Positions 52,916-62,790 of a DNA stretch of 64,000 nt are shown one piece after another. Under the pieces are notes generated by a model. The model searched no databases and had not been told where the DNA came from. It worked only from the letters and a program-made list of their open reading frames with translations. Position 1 is the first letter of the stretch. The number at the start of each line of letters is the position of its first letter. The stretch is from Tretioscincus oriximinensis (taxonomy: Eukaryota > Chordata > Lepidosauria > Squamata > Gymnophthalmidae). The stretch lies in NCBI GenBank assembly GCA_022410635.1, contig JAJVDF010000359.1, positions 859,846 to 923,845 on the forward strand. The letters run 5' to 3'. The translations under genes and the position numbers were made by a program.

Positions 52916-53202
52916 AAAGCCGCCTCCTCTTCCTCCTCCTTCCTCCTCCTCTTCTCCTTCCTCATCCTCTTCTCCCTTCTCCTTCTCTTTCTATTTCAAG
53001 CATAGGGCTGAAATCACCCATAATCTAGTCTCTTCTATCACTGATCTTCTTGGTTTTCAGCTCAGCCCTTCTGCACTGAAGATGCTTTCAAAGAAGGTGT
53101 GTGACCACCCTCTTAAGGGGGAAAGATGAGTCACCTTTCCCAGTTCCTTTTCTGGCCTCTTAAGATGAACGTGGCCTCTTCATGACGTCCGTTTCCTTAC
53201 AG
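52916..53202. other. CT-rich tract and unassigned flank
   Basis: CT-rich to 52995. Then sequence with a partial inverted-repeat element (TTCTGCACTGAAGATGC) leading to the acceptor of the next exon candidate. Confidence 0.4.
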
Positions 53203-53317
53203 GAAATTCCACCGAGCACAGGAGGCCTTTAAGTCTGCCTTGGAACGGCTCCCCACTGAAGCAAGACTCCAGGGGTTGCAGGGGTCGGAGCATTTGCTTC
53301 AAACCCTGGAAGCATGA
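53203..53317 (+). CDS. Unidentified terminal exon candidate with TPR-like helix
   Basis: A good acceptor (CGTTTCCTTACAG) is followed by one base and 37 codons ending TGA: KFHRAQEAFKSALERLPTEA, then a helical tail (RLQGLQGSEHLLQTLEA). The spacing A-x3-F-x2-A-x4-P matches positions 20, 24, 27 and 32 of a tetratricopeptide repeat. The frame enters with two bases from an upstream exon (split codon). The sequence is not part of any repeat seen in the window. An AATAAA lies 76 bp after the stop. I do not recognise the gene, and no upstream exon was found between SOX7 and here. A chance frame or old pseudogene cannot be excluded. Confidence 0.45.
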
Positions 53318-53392
53318 TGCCTGCTGCCCGGAAGTGTCCCACAATTTTCAGGCTGCGTTCAAAAGTTTCTTGGATTTGAAATTAAATAAGAA

Positions 53393-53398
53393 AATAAA
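53393..53398 (+). terminator. Possible polyadenylation signal AATAAA
   Basis: Canonical hexamer 76 bp after the stop of the exon candidate, just before a degenerate CR1. Its use is unproven. Confidence 0.4.
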
Positions 53399-53404
53399 GG
53401 AAAC

Positions 53405-53605
53405 CCTGATAGACCAAGACACAGCCCGTGGAGCCCTTCAGCATCTTGGCTCATCGTTTGCTTCTGGCTGTCTCAAGCAGAAGATGAAGGTGAAACCTTC
53501 CTCTTCCCTTGGTTCTCTGCAAATGACCTCCAGGGGGGTCCTGTCAGTCCCTCCAGCTTGGAAGCAGGACCTGAGCATTCATTCTACTAGCCACTGATAT
53601 ACTTG
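53405..53605 (-). mobile_element. Old CR1-T tail
   Basis: GATAGACCAAGACACAGCCC to ATTCATTCTACTAGCCACTG. Highly diverged. Confidence 0.6.
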
Positions 53606-53689
53606 AGCCATATGCATACGTTGCCAATGGTTTCCACTTGTATGTGGATGTCTGGAATATATCCTGTCTGGGCTGCTTTATGCCAAAAC

Positions 53690-54745
53690 TAGAATCATGG
53701 AATCCTAGAGCTGGACAGGCCAAAGGGTCTAACCTCCTGCTCAATACAGGATTCATGAAACCATCCCAGGCTGACCAGGTGACCCCTTTTTTTTGGGGGG
53801 GGGTTGAAAACCCAGTTTTGGGGTGCTGCCTCCCGGTTTTTTCTGAGGAAAAATAAAAAAAAANTTTTTTTTGAAAAACTTTTTTTTAAAACATTTTCCT
53901 CAGAAAAAAACTGGGAGGCAGCACCCCAAAACTGGGTTTTCAACACACACACCCCAAAAAAGGGGGTCACCTGATCAGCCTAGAGAACTCGCCACCTCCT
54001 ATTGCATACTGTTCCCCTGGTTTATCATCACCATGACAGCCAGAAATCTGATCTAAATCACCCCCTTGCAGTCCTTCCATGTGACAATGCTGATCCCTCT
54101 GCTCTGTGACAGCCCATTAGATATTTGTAGGCAGCTCTCAGGTCTCCTCTCAGTCTTCTCTTTTGTAGACTAAACATCCCTCGATCCTTTAACCCTTCCT
54201 CATGGGACCTCATGGTTTCCAGCACACTCACCATCCTCGTAACTTAACCTGATCCAGTTTATCAATGTGCTTTTAAAATTGGGATGCCCAGAGTTGAACA
54301 CAGTATTCAAACTGTGGTCTGAGCAGGATGGAGATTCTATGCTCCTCTTAATACATCCTAGGGTTGTGTTTGCCTTTTTCGCAGTTGCTTCACACAGTTG
54401 ACTCATGTTTAGTCTGTGATCTACCAAAACACCCAGGTCCTTCTCACCTGTGCTGCTGCTCAGACATATTCCTCCCATTCTATACGTGCCGTTTACATTT
54501 TTCTCGCCTAGTTGTGGGACCTTGNAATTCCCCCTGTTAACAATGTCATCCTGTTTTTTCAGCCCATCCTTCAAGCTTGTCTAGATCTTTTTGAATCCTC
54601 CCGCTCTTGTTTTGTGTCAATGGCAAATGTGATCACTTCTTTCATCTAAGTCATTTATACAAATGTTAAACTGCACCGGCCCCAGGAGAGACCCTTGTGC
54701 TACCCCACTTGAAACATTCCTTCAATTAGTAGGTAAGCCTGCAAA
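53690..54745 (-). mobile_element. CR1-A, long and degraded, split by a foldback element
   Basis: Reversed CR1-A from ATCATGGAATCCTAGAGCTG. The coding part still reads GICLSSSTGEKDLGVLVDHR and LNMSQLCEATAKKANTTLGC. Several deletions. The foldback element at 53769-53980 inserted in its 3' UTR. Confidence 0.87.
53769..53980. mobile_element. Foldback element, copy 3
   Basis: Ends GGCTGACCAGGTGACCCCTT and AAGGGGGTCACCTGATCAGCC-type (53961-53980) are inverted. The stem pairs GAAAACCCAGTTTTGGGGTG with CACCCCAAAACTGGGTTTTC almost perfectly. It sits within CR1-A. No flanking duplication is visible because CR1 sequence is missing at the right side. Confidence 0.87.
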
Positions 54746-55497
54746 ATAGGATTGGTAATATCCCCGCCCCAGTGCAGGTATAGCTCCCAGCTCCCTCCTT
54801 GACTCCATCACCTGTGCATTGGCTCTCCCCTCCTCCATTTTTGGCAGACAGCCAGGAAGCCTATGGGGTCACTGAGTTCAATGTTTCAAGCCCTATCATT
54901 GGTCCATAAAGGACCACTAAGGACCAATGACAGACCTTGGAACCTTGGAGTCAGCGATGTGAGTCTTATTAATAGTAGAGACATCAAACTAAAGCAGAGG
55001 ATATAAGTGATACCTGGATGCACCTTTACAAAAAGAAAAAGGGAGCCCTAGTGGCCCCAGCACTTCTGATCCACCTCCTATTTCACTCAGTGATCCAATA
55101 GTTGTGTACATGAGTTGCGCATTGACAGCAGCAATGGGGCACTTTCTCCGATAGCCATGGGGACCCTCTTCAGGGAGCCAAGTGCACATTTCTGCCCCCA
55201 TTCTACCTTCTGGAAAGGTGAGTCATTTTGTAAGATCAGGTTGCCTCTCCCATAGCTTCCACTGTCGCAATCCCACTGACATTAACGGGGTTATGCTGGA
55301 ATAAGTGATTTATGACCCACTCTTCCAAACTGACTACACAAGGCAACAGGCATTCGGGGTGCGGTTCCTCCACCTGTGACTNTGACCTGATAGGGTAAAA
55401 GGTGATCACAGCGATGTTACAGAAGTGTGATGCTGGTTTCTCAGGCAGAGAATGTGAGCTGAACAGTTAAAAAGAGGAGAGCCTACCTTTGAATCTT
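54746..55497. other. Unassigned sequence with a small inverted repeat
   Basis: CATTGGTCC and GGACCAATG at 54897-54932 form a short stem. No gene evidence. Confidence 0.35.
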
Positions 55498-55965
55498 ATA
55501 GAATTGGAATCATAGAGTTGGACCGCCAGGGTTGCCAGATGCAGCCTCCAGCTCAATGCAGACCATCCCAGGGAGGTGGCTGTTTAGTATCTGTTCAAAG
55601 AAGGAGAATTTACCACTAGTTGGCCATCCTCGCAGGTAGAAAGATACCTAATCTGTCTCTCCTCCCACTGTCTGTCATCCCATTGCTCCTAGCCCTTCCA
55701 TGTGCCAATGAGAACAAAGTTGACCCCTCTGCTCTGGCAGCACTTCAGATATTTGTAGGCACCCATCAGGTCTCTTCTCAACCTTCTCCTTTGCAGACTA
55801 AACATCCCTAGATCCTTTTAACTGTTTCCAGACCATCCTTGTGACTCTTCTTTGGACCTGCTCCAGTTTATCAATGTCCTTTTCAAATTGGGGTGCCCAG
55901 AGTTGAACACAGGACTCTAAATGTGGTCTGACCTAGGTAGAGTAAGGAACTCTGCATCAAAACCC
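55498..55965 (-). mobile_element. CR1-A fragment
   Basis: Reversed CR1-A from GGAATCATAGAGTTGGACC to GGTCTGACCTAGGTAGAGTA, covering the 3' UTR and the last 100 or so codons (frame broken). Confidence 0.85.
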
Positions 55966-56155
55966 TCTTGCTAAAACTGAACACAGTATCTGGATGAACG
56001 GGCAAATTTTTACCTAGTGCTGGAAACCAAAAAGAGTTGGTACCTGGTGTTAAGAACAGGTGAAAATTTTGCTTTTTCTGCCTCAGGTAACCTAGTTCAA
56101 TGGGTGTGAACTAAATAGGTGGAAGAGGTAGTCTTATTAGCGTCAGTCTGATGTA
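55966..56155. other. Old CR1-T tail traces
   Basis: GAACAGGTGAAAATTTTGCT at 56053-56072 suggests a CR1-T tail. The rest is unclear. Confidence 0.35.
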
Positions 56156-56370
56156 GTCCAGCAAAGGAGCTAGCAGCACTTTGAGACTAACTTGAGAAAA
56201 GTGGTTGGCATAAGCTTTCGTAGACAGGTCTACTTCTTCAGATGCAGTCTGATGTAATGTAGAGTGTCGGGATGTCTCCGGATTGATTCTGCTCTTCTTC
56301 ATGAAGCCATCCGGGTGACCGTGGGCTAGTCAGTCCTTCAGTGCTCTCTCAGCCCCACCTACTACACAAG
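56140..56370 (+). mobile_element. SINE-A interrupted by a CATCTGAAG repeat
   Basis: Head CAGTCTGATGTA, then after the insertion TAGAGTGTCGGGATGTCTCC and GCCATCCGGGTGACCGTGGG; body to CCACCTACTACACAAG. Confidence 0.75.
56156..56244 (-). repeat. CATCTGAAG repeat with 12-bp target duplication
   Basis: 89 bp from GTCCAGCAAAGGAGCTAGCA to CTACTTCTTCAGATG, flanked by perfect CAGTCTGATGTA (56144-56155 and 56245-56256). It lies in the head of a SINE-A. It differs at only about two positions from the palindrome arms at 27.8 kb. Confidence 0.88.
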
Positions 56371-56384
56371 ATTTCAAGTGGGTG

Positions 56385-56645
56385 GGTTCTCCATTCAACA
56401 GAGGGTGGACAGGTGTCTGACTGGGATGGTTCTGTAAATCCTTCACTGAGCGGGGGGCTGGACCCCACAGCGTTATACATCCCTTCCAACTCTAGGGCTC
56501 TATGATTCTAGGTGAGTTCCCCGTCCCTGGAAGTCTTCAGACAGAAGCTGGGCAACCACCTGTCTGGAATGGTTTGTGANTCCTGCATTGAGCAGGGGTT
56601 GGACTTGATGACTTGGGAAGTATCTTCCAGCTCTTTGGCATTCTG
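56385..56645 (+). mobile_element. Two consecutive CR1-A tails
   Basis: The first ends CTAGGGCTCTATGATTCTAG at 56512. The second runs from GTGAGTTCCCCGTCCCTGG to CTCTTTGGCATTCTGAT. Confidence 0.8.
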
Positions 56646-56890
56646 ATCCTTATTGTGGGCTATATCTCACAATAGGAGCCTGCTTCTGAATCTGAATTGT
56701 CTTGCACACAATCACACCCTTTGGGGAGTGAATTTTGTTGGAAGGATCAGATAGTTTGTGTTCTATAATATCATCAATTGCCTTTAAAGGGAGAGAGATT
56801 TAGGCCATTTCTGGGATCTGTTTTGGAATGGAGGCTTGCCGTTCTCATGCCAGTGTAGACTATGGCAGGCCCCAGAATATAACCTAGAAT
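56646..56890. repeat. Hairpin element, long variant
   Basis: TTATTGTGGGCTATATCTCA and CAATAGGAGCCTGC at the left; CTCATGCCAGTGTAGACTATGGCAGG-type core at 56852-56875. The left part matches the 40.24-kb copy. Confidence 0.6.
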
Positions 56891-57205
56891 AGGAAGAGAC
56901 TAAGTTTGGAAGCACAGCAACTTCTTTATTCATACACTTCAGCCCGGAATGAAAAGTTTATGTAGAAATTATCTTATTTTGTATTTTTAGAACTTTCCTT
57001 TACGGGCAGAAAATGATTTCTCTCTCCCCAGCCACCCCCTTTTTTAATTATTCAGTAACGTAACAGCGTAAATCTTAATGTAATGACTAGTTAGCTGATT
57101 TATACAATTCCCTTTTTTGTTTTTCTGATTTTGTTTCTGAGATGTGTTATTTTAACATTTTAAGTGATTCTTTTCTAGATAAAATATGCAAATGCGTACT
57201 ATATA

Positions 57206-57250
<45 letters not shown>

Positions 57251-57299
57251 AAAATAAATGACACAAATGTTCCAAAGATCAAATGAATGTCACCTGCCT
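56891..57299. repeat. AT-rich DNA with (TG)n(TA)n microsatellite
   Basis: Microsatellite at 57203-57250 (GTGTGTGTGTGTGTATATAT). Otherwise nothing recognised. Confidence 0.6.
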
Positions 57300-57405
57300 C
57301 TTTTTAATAGCAACTTTATAATGCCCTTTTCATAGGTTTGGTTGCTTTCTCTGTACAACAGACACCCCGTGAAGTAGGTGGGCTGAGAGAGTTCTAAAGA
57401 ACTTG
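57300..57405 (-). mobile_element. SINE-A fragment
   Basis: CAACAGACACCCCGTGAAGT and GAGAGAGTTCTAAAGAACTT. Confidence 0.7.
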
Positions 57406-57682
57406 CTGAACGTACAGCTCACATTGATGTAATATATTTAAACCAAATCAAGCCGTGCCAATGCCCAGGGGCTCCCAGGGTCAAGGTGCCAGCATTTGTA
57501 AAATAAAAAAAAATTNAAAAAAAATTCAGACTCCCACTTTGTTAATGTGCGCCAGGGTCCCCAAGAGTTTAGCTACACCACTGAACAAAATAAATGGTTT
57601 TATTGGGAGAAAATGCTGGCTGTTTTCAGGCTTTGAAAAGGAAGTAGATTTACTCTCCAGCTTTCTCACACACACAACCACT

Positions 57683-58311
57683 TAAGAACATAAGAAGAGC
57701 CATCCTGGATCAGGCCAAAGCCCATCACGACCAGCATTCTGTGTCACACAGAGGCCCACCAGATGCACCTGGGCAGCCTGAACAGAGGAAAGCAAAATAT
57801 GCTCCTGTCCATGACTCCCTGCAAACGGTATTTCAGGAGTCCTGCCTGTTGCTCCATCCCNGAGGCAACATCCAGACATCCATCCTAGNANCCATTTATA
57901 CCNTTGGTGTCCATAAACCTGTCTAGTCCTGTCTTGAAACTATCCAAGCTGTTAGCTACCACTACCTCTTCAGGAAATAAATTCCACAGGCCGATGACCC
58001 TCTGGGTGAAAAAATACTTTCCTTTGTCTGTTCTCACTCTTCTGCCCAACAGTTTTAAGGAGTGCCCTCTGGTCCTTGTGTTGTGTGACAGAGAAAACAT
58101 TTTTTCTCTATTCACCCTGTCGATCCCAAGGCTGAAGAGGCCCAGACGTTGCAGCCTTGCTTCATAAGGGAGGTGCTCCAGACCCTTGATCATTCTTGTT
58201 GCCCTTTTCTGCACCTTCTCCAGTTCCAAAATATCCCTCTTGAGATGTGGTGACCAGAATTGAACACAGGATTCCAAATGTGGCCTCACCNNAGATTTAT
58301 AAAGAGGCAAA
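57683..58311 (-). mobile_element. CR1-T, best-preserved copy
   Basis: About 629 bp. The minus frame reads from [18 protein letters not shown] through LEKVQKRATRMIKGLEHLPY and RGHSLKLLGRRVRTDKGKYF to FKTGLDRFMDT, missing only about 30 codons after GLFSL. Flanked by ACAACCAC (57674-57681 and 58312-58319), an apparent short target duplication. Confidence 0.92.
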
Positions 58312-58360
58312 ACAACCACAATGCAAGATCCACAGAGCTTTCACTATTTTAGACTTTTTA

Positions 58361-58640
58361 AGAACATAGGGTGAGCTACACTGGATCAGATCACAGCCCA
58401 TCTCCAGGTATGCCTGTATCCTGTCTCACGCAGTATTTATTTACTCATGTTTATACTCCGTCCAATACCCGAAGGTTCCCAGGATAGATTACAATTTAAA
58501 AAAAACACAAAATAGAATTAAAAGTAGAAGAGGGTTTTGAAAGTGTAAGGGCCTGACACATCTCACAGGGGAGAGGATTCCACAACTTGGGGGCCAACAC
58601 AGAGGAGACCCTCCCATGCGCCCATATAGCCCCTTAATGC
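58361..58640 (-). mobile_element. CR1-T terminus and L2-associated repeat
   Basis: 58361-58435 is a reversed CR1-T end. 58436-58640 has a reversed L2-like 3' end (TTTATACTCCGTCCAATACC) and the block ATTCCACAACTTGGGGGCC. Confidence 0.55.
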
Positions 58641-58734
58641 ATGAAGGTAGTAGGGCTGTCAGGAGATCTTCGGGTGTGTGAAGTACCTTCAGTTGGTCTC
58701 AGTAGTGTTTCAGAGCATCTCAGACAGAAGACAA

Positions 58735-58890
58735 ACCTTCTCTCGATTCTCTGAAAATGTCCCCACGGGTCCACATCTCAGAATAGGAACCTGCCATTCA
58801 CATGCCAGTGTAGACTATGGGAGGCCCCAAATGTGGATGGCCAAGCTCTGTATAGAGATACAGCCCAGGCTAAGGTTCCATGGGGATAGG
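58735..58890. repeat. Hairpin element
   Basis: ACATGCCAGTGTAGACTATG and GTGGATGGCCAAGCTCTGTA; outer end CTAAGGTTCCATGGGGATAG. Confidence 0.7.
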
Positions 58891-58976
58891 ACCTTAAAGG
58901 CATCCTGACTGAGCTTCCAACAGGGTTTCAGGATCTAGTTATCTAGTTATCTATTCTAGTCATCATTGACATCTCT

Positions 58977-59065
58977 ATGAATTAAGAGGAGCCCTGCTGG
59001 ACTCCAGCCNCCCATCTTACACCGAGACTCAGCAATTGTTCCTGGGCACCTCAAGCAGCAGAGAA
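58977..59065 (-). mobile_element. CR1-T terminus
   Basis: AATTAAGAGGAGCCCTGCTG to CACCTCAAGCAGCAG. Confidence 0.65.
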
Positions 59066-59074
59066 GCCAGCAAG

Positions 59075-59215
59075 GGGGTCTTGTAGTGCCTTAGAGGCAA
59101 ACAAAAAAAAGGAAGGGAGAACGAGCATTTGTAGACAAGGTTACTTCTCATCTGAAGAAGGAGACTTGTCTTCAAAAGCTAGTGCTACCTACGTTTGTCT
59201 TGTTAGAAAGAGGGA
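59075..59215. repeat. Inverted pair of CATCTGAAG repeats, old
   Basis: GCCTTAGAGGCAAACAAAAA...GTAGACAAGGTTACTTCTC on the left and CATCTGAAGAAGGAGACTTG...TTTGTCTTGTTAG on the right form a degenerate palindrome, the same architecture as the perfect one at 27.8 kb. Confidence 0.6.
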
Positions 59216-59277
59216 GGGAGGAAAGAAGGAAAAAAGGAAGGATGAGAGAATGAAGGGAAAAAAGGAGAAGGGAGGAA
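59216..59277. repeat. Purine-rich (GGAA)n-like tract
   Basis: GGAGGAAAGAAGG-type words only. Confidence 0.85.
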
Positions 59278-59502
59278 GAGATTTTTATACCCTGCTTTTC
59301 ATTACCCATAAGGAATTAAAACGAGTTTCATAACCTTCTGTTGCTCTCTTCACAACAGACATTTTGTGAAGTAGGTAGGGCTGAGAGAGCTTGGAAAAAC
59401 TATGACTATCTCAAGTTCACCTAATTGGCTTTTGTGGAAGAATGCAGAACTGAACAGGGAGACTTCCAGATAAGAGTCTTGATACTCTAACCACTACACC
59501 TT
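59278..59502 (-). mobile_element. SINE-A
   Basis: Reversed: tail TTTTTATACCCTGCTTTTCA, body CACAACAGACATTTTGTGAA, head CTCTAACCACTACACC. Confidence 0.8.
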
Positions 59503-60165
59503 TCCCNAATTTCTTCACTTCTTTGAACTCTTTGCTCTCTTCCAAAGCNTGCTGGGAACCGTAGTTCCCTGAGCAGTATTCTTAAGAGAAGGCAGACTTG
59601 TTCGGCTGTGTCTACAATGGATGTTGTGGTCTGAACTGCTTTAAGGAGCGATGTGTAAACAGATCACGACTGGCTGGTGTTAATTGCTTTATTAGACGCT
59701 GTGATTGGGCTTTGCGGATGGGTTTACCTTAACAATGCCAGGGCTTGTTGGGGCTTAATTGACTGAGCTGTGTGCGGAGGGCAGGGCTAGGCCATGTGGC
59801 ATTAAGCAACAACCAGTTTTCTCTNTGCAAGCGCCCTTCACTGGGACGCAGGTTTGCCCAAAGGGCCAGGCCCGGAGCTTGCGGATTAAAAAGCGACTTC
59901 CACCACTCCTGCAGCCCAGTGATAGCATCTTGCCACCCAACAATTACACAAACCGCATGGATGCAACTGGCAGAGGAAAGCCTGCAAGCACCACCCTCTG
60001 ACACGCTTGATGCTTTCCGTGTCCTCAGAAGCCTCAGCCAGCATCTACCTGTAAAACACCCTTCAGTCCAGGAGAACGAACTTGATCAGGTTATTTTCTG
60101 GACTAACCTAAATCTCTCTCATTATGTGATCCCAGTCAAATTAACCCGTTGTGCTGTGGTAATGC
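59503..60165. other. Unassigned, longest non-repetitive block downstream of SOX7
   Basis: A GTGCTGGGAACC-type inverted-repeat scrap lies at 59550-59575. A 140-codon + frame (59772-60194) and opposed minus frames have no domain or splice support. Confidence 0.35.
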
Positions 60166-60370
60166 GACGGGCTCCAGCCCCTCCTCCCCTTTGATCCCAT
60201 CCGTGCCGCCATCCNCTCCCTCCCTTCTTCCTTCGCCCCCTCCCATCCTCCTTTCACACGCTTCTTTGGTTCATTCTTTCCATTTCCTTTCCTTCTTTAT
60301 TTTTTCCTTCTTTATCTTCCTTCCCTTCCTTCCAGCTTCCACCCATTCCTTCCTTTCTTTCCTTCCNTTC
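60166..60370. repeat. Polypyrimidine tract
   Basis: CCTCC, CTTTC and TTCC words over about 200 bp. Confidence 0.85.
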
Positions 60371-60409
60371 ACCCCCACTACTAGTCCCAGTACTGAACCT
60401 TGCAGTATT

Positions 60410-60545
60410 CCACACAGACGCGTATTGAAGGAGGTGGGGCCGACCGAGGGTGCTCTGAAGGACAGTGACTAGCCCAAGGTCTCCAGGTTTGCTTCACGAA
60501 GGAGTGCAAAATCCAACCAGGAAACCACCGAACAAGAGTTGGACA
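60410..60545 (-). mobile_element. SINE-A, very degraded
   Basis: GGAGGTGGGGCCGACCGAGG and GACAGTGACTAGCCCAAGGT retain the SINE-A order. Confidence 0.5.
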
Positions 60546-61036
60546 ATCTCGCCCCAAAACTAGGGAGAAGTCAGCACCTTAGGTGTCCATTTCGAAATGC
60601 ATGCCTCCGTACACCTGCAGAGAAGTGGTTAGGTCAGGATCAGTCAGACCCGCTGATTTGGGCTACGAAAAGAAATGGTTTTGAATGGTGCCATGTGTGC
60701 AGCAGTGCTGGCCCCCGTGTGAAGCTTGTATGAACGTTGGAGCTTGACCCAAAACAGCCAGGCGGGCTCGGAACGAAGGCAGAATTGAATGCTGGCCAGA
60801 AGATCAGAAGGCACAAAAGTACCAGTGAGAAAGTTCCTTGTCATACCAATGTGAGTCCTTGTTTTGATGTCTCATGGATGGTGGTGGTGATGGAAAGAGG
60901 TGGTTGCCACAAAGTGGTGAGGTCTACGCACCCCGTCTGCAAACCCAGCACGAAGCAAATGTCCACCTGCAAAGAAGCCTAGAGAAGGCTCGGAACTGTT
61001 CCTCAGAGTTCTCCAGAGAGGTTCTGTGCCTCTTGA
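60546..61036. other. Unassigned sequence
   Basis: Nothing recognised. Confidence 0.3.
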
Positions 61037-61675
61037 CATAAGAACCTAAGAGGAGCCCTGCTGGATGGGGCCAGAGCCCATCTAGCCCAGCATTCTGTCC
61101 CACGCAGTGACCCACCTGTTGCACTAGGACAGTCTCAAGCAGAAGAAGGCAAAATCCTCACCTGTTCTTGACTCTTTGAAAAGAGACTAGCCATCTACAT
61201 GCCTAGTGTACAATATGGCAGGCCCTGAATGAGACCTGCCATAGCCTGCAGTGGCATGTGGATGAGCCAAATGAGGCCTGCCGTAGTCTACACTGCCCCA
61301 CCTATTTCATTGGAAGACGACGACAAAACCCACACCTATTCTGTCCTAATAGACCCTGATACATCTTCTGCCCACCAGCTTCCAGGATGCCTTCTAGTCC
61401 TAGCGTTGTGTGAGAGGGAATTTTTTCTCTGTTCACCCAATCCATCCCATGTATGCCTTTATACACTNCAATCAGGTGACCTCTTAAATGCCACATTTCA
61501 AGGCTGAAGAGACCTAGACGCTGGTTATATAAGCCCTTTGACTCCAGCCCCTTGATCTTTCTTGTGGCCCTTTGTTGCACCTTCTGCAGTTCCNCAATAC
61601 CCTTCCTGGGGTGTGGTGAGCAGAACTGTACACAGGATTCCAGATGGGGCCCCACCATTGATTGACAGGTATGGT
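61037..61675 (-). mobile_element. CR1-T interrupted by a hairpin chimera
   Basis: CR1-T terminus and tail at 61037-61190, hairpin 61190-61320, then the C-terminal coding part 61330-61675 (LEKVQ/VQFCSPH region, frame broken). Read on the minus strand, both hairpin junctions match the five + strand chimeras. Confidence 0.8.
61190..61320 (-). repeat. Hairpin element within CR1 tail
   Basis: Contains CCTGCCATAGCCTGCAGTGG, GAGCCAAATGAGGCCTGCCG and TAGTCTACACTGCCCCACC. Sixth chimeric locus, the only one on the minus strand. Confidence 0.78.
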
Positions 61676-62049
61676 GAAGAAAGGCGTCTGCTCATTTCTC
61701 CTCCTCCAACCTACCCACAGTTAACTGCTTTATAACATTTGCCAAGTCTTTCTGCACATAAATCAGTGCAGTTGTGGATTTGAACCCATAATTGCTTCCT
61801 CAGGCCTTCCTGGGGTCCAAAGGGCAGAACACTCTGGCAATGTGTCCACCAGTTTTCTTCCCCTAAAACCAAACTTTGTACTGGATAATGTGCATCCTAT
61901 CAGCGCCTTCAATCGTTCCCAAGGTAGCTCGAAGGTGGGTTGTCCCTTGGGTGTAACTGAGGCTTTTGTCTTTCTCTCACACATTTTGTTATCCGATCCT
62001 GCTGAAGACGGACCAACTCATGGCTCCGACAAGAGCTCCTCTGGTCTCC
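61676..62049. other. Unassigned sequence
   Basis: Nothing recognised. Confidence 0.3.
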
Positions 62050-62207
62050 TGATCCAGCCTGGTGTAGTGGTTGGTATCTGGACATTTCCCGGCTCAATTC
62101 TGCACAACCCCACAAAAGCCAGCTGGGCTAGTCACAGTTCTTCGGAGCTCTCTNAGCACCACCTACTTCCCAAGCTTCTGTTGTGAAGAACAGAAGGTTA
62201 TCTAAGC
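62050..62207 (+). mobile_element. SINE-A
   Basis: AGCCTGGTGTAGTGGTTGG head, GCCAGCTGGGCTAGTCACAG body, GAAGGTTATCTAAG 3' part. Confidence 0.8.
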
Positions 62208-62210
62208 TAC

Positions 62211-62469
62211 TCTAGTCCAGCCTTCTGTCTCACACAGAGGCCCAGCAGTTGCACCTGTGCAGTCTGAACAGAAGAAGGAAAAGTCTTCACCCGTTCTCGA
62301 CTGCCTGCAAATGGTAACACAGGAGTACTGCCTGTTGCTCCATCCCAGAGGCAACACCAAATGATCCACCCTTGGTTGTCCATAAACTTGTCTAATCCTG
62401 TCTTAAAGCTATCCAGGCTGCTAGCTACCACCACCTCATCTGGAACTAAATTCCACAGGCTGGTGACCT
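62211..62469 (-). mobile_element. CR1-T fragment
   Basis: CTAGTCCAGCCTTCTGTCTC to ATTCCACAGGCTGGTGACC. Confidence 0.85.
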
Positions 62470-62609
62470 TCTTCCTCCTCTTTTCCTGGAAACAATACAG
62501 AAGTGGCTGAGTTTCCCTTTGTTTTTTTCAGGGAGAAGTTCAGAATCCAGCCTACGACATTCTGAGCTATACAGATGTCTAGGCCTTTTCTGCCCTGAGC
62601 CTTATCCTC

Positions 62610-62790
62610 CTCCATGAAAGGCAGCTGGGTGACCTTGGGCCAGTCAGGGTTCTTTAGAACTCTGTCAGCCCCACCTGCTTCACAGGGTATCTGTTGTGGA
62701 GAAAGTAAAAGCTGTATGTGTTGCCCTTTGGTTGGCCACCCTGAGACCTTCGGGTATAGGGTGGGATATAAGTACAAATAAATAAATAAG
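62610..62790 (+). mobile_element. SINE-A, 3' two thirds
   Basis: GGCAGCTGGGTGACCTTGGG to GGATATAAGTACAAATAAAT. Confidence 0.85.

Noticed and set aside
57885..58319. A minus-strand gene of 144 codons
   Set aside because: It is the C-terminal RT segment of a CR1-T.
59772..60194. 140-codon + strand frame as a C8orf74 or RP1L1 exon
   Set aside because: No similarity to what I recall of those proteins, no splice sites, and opposed frames of similar length.
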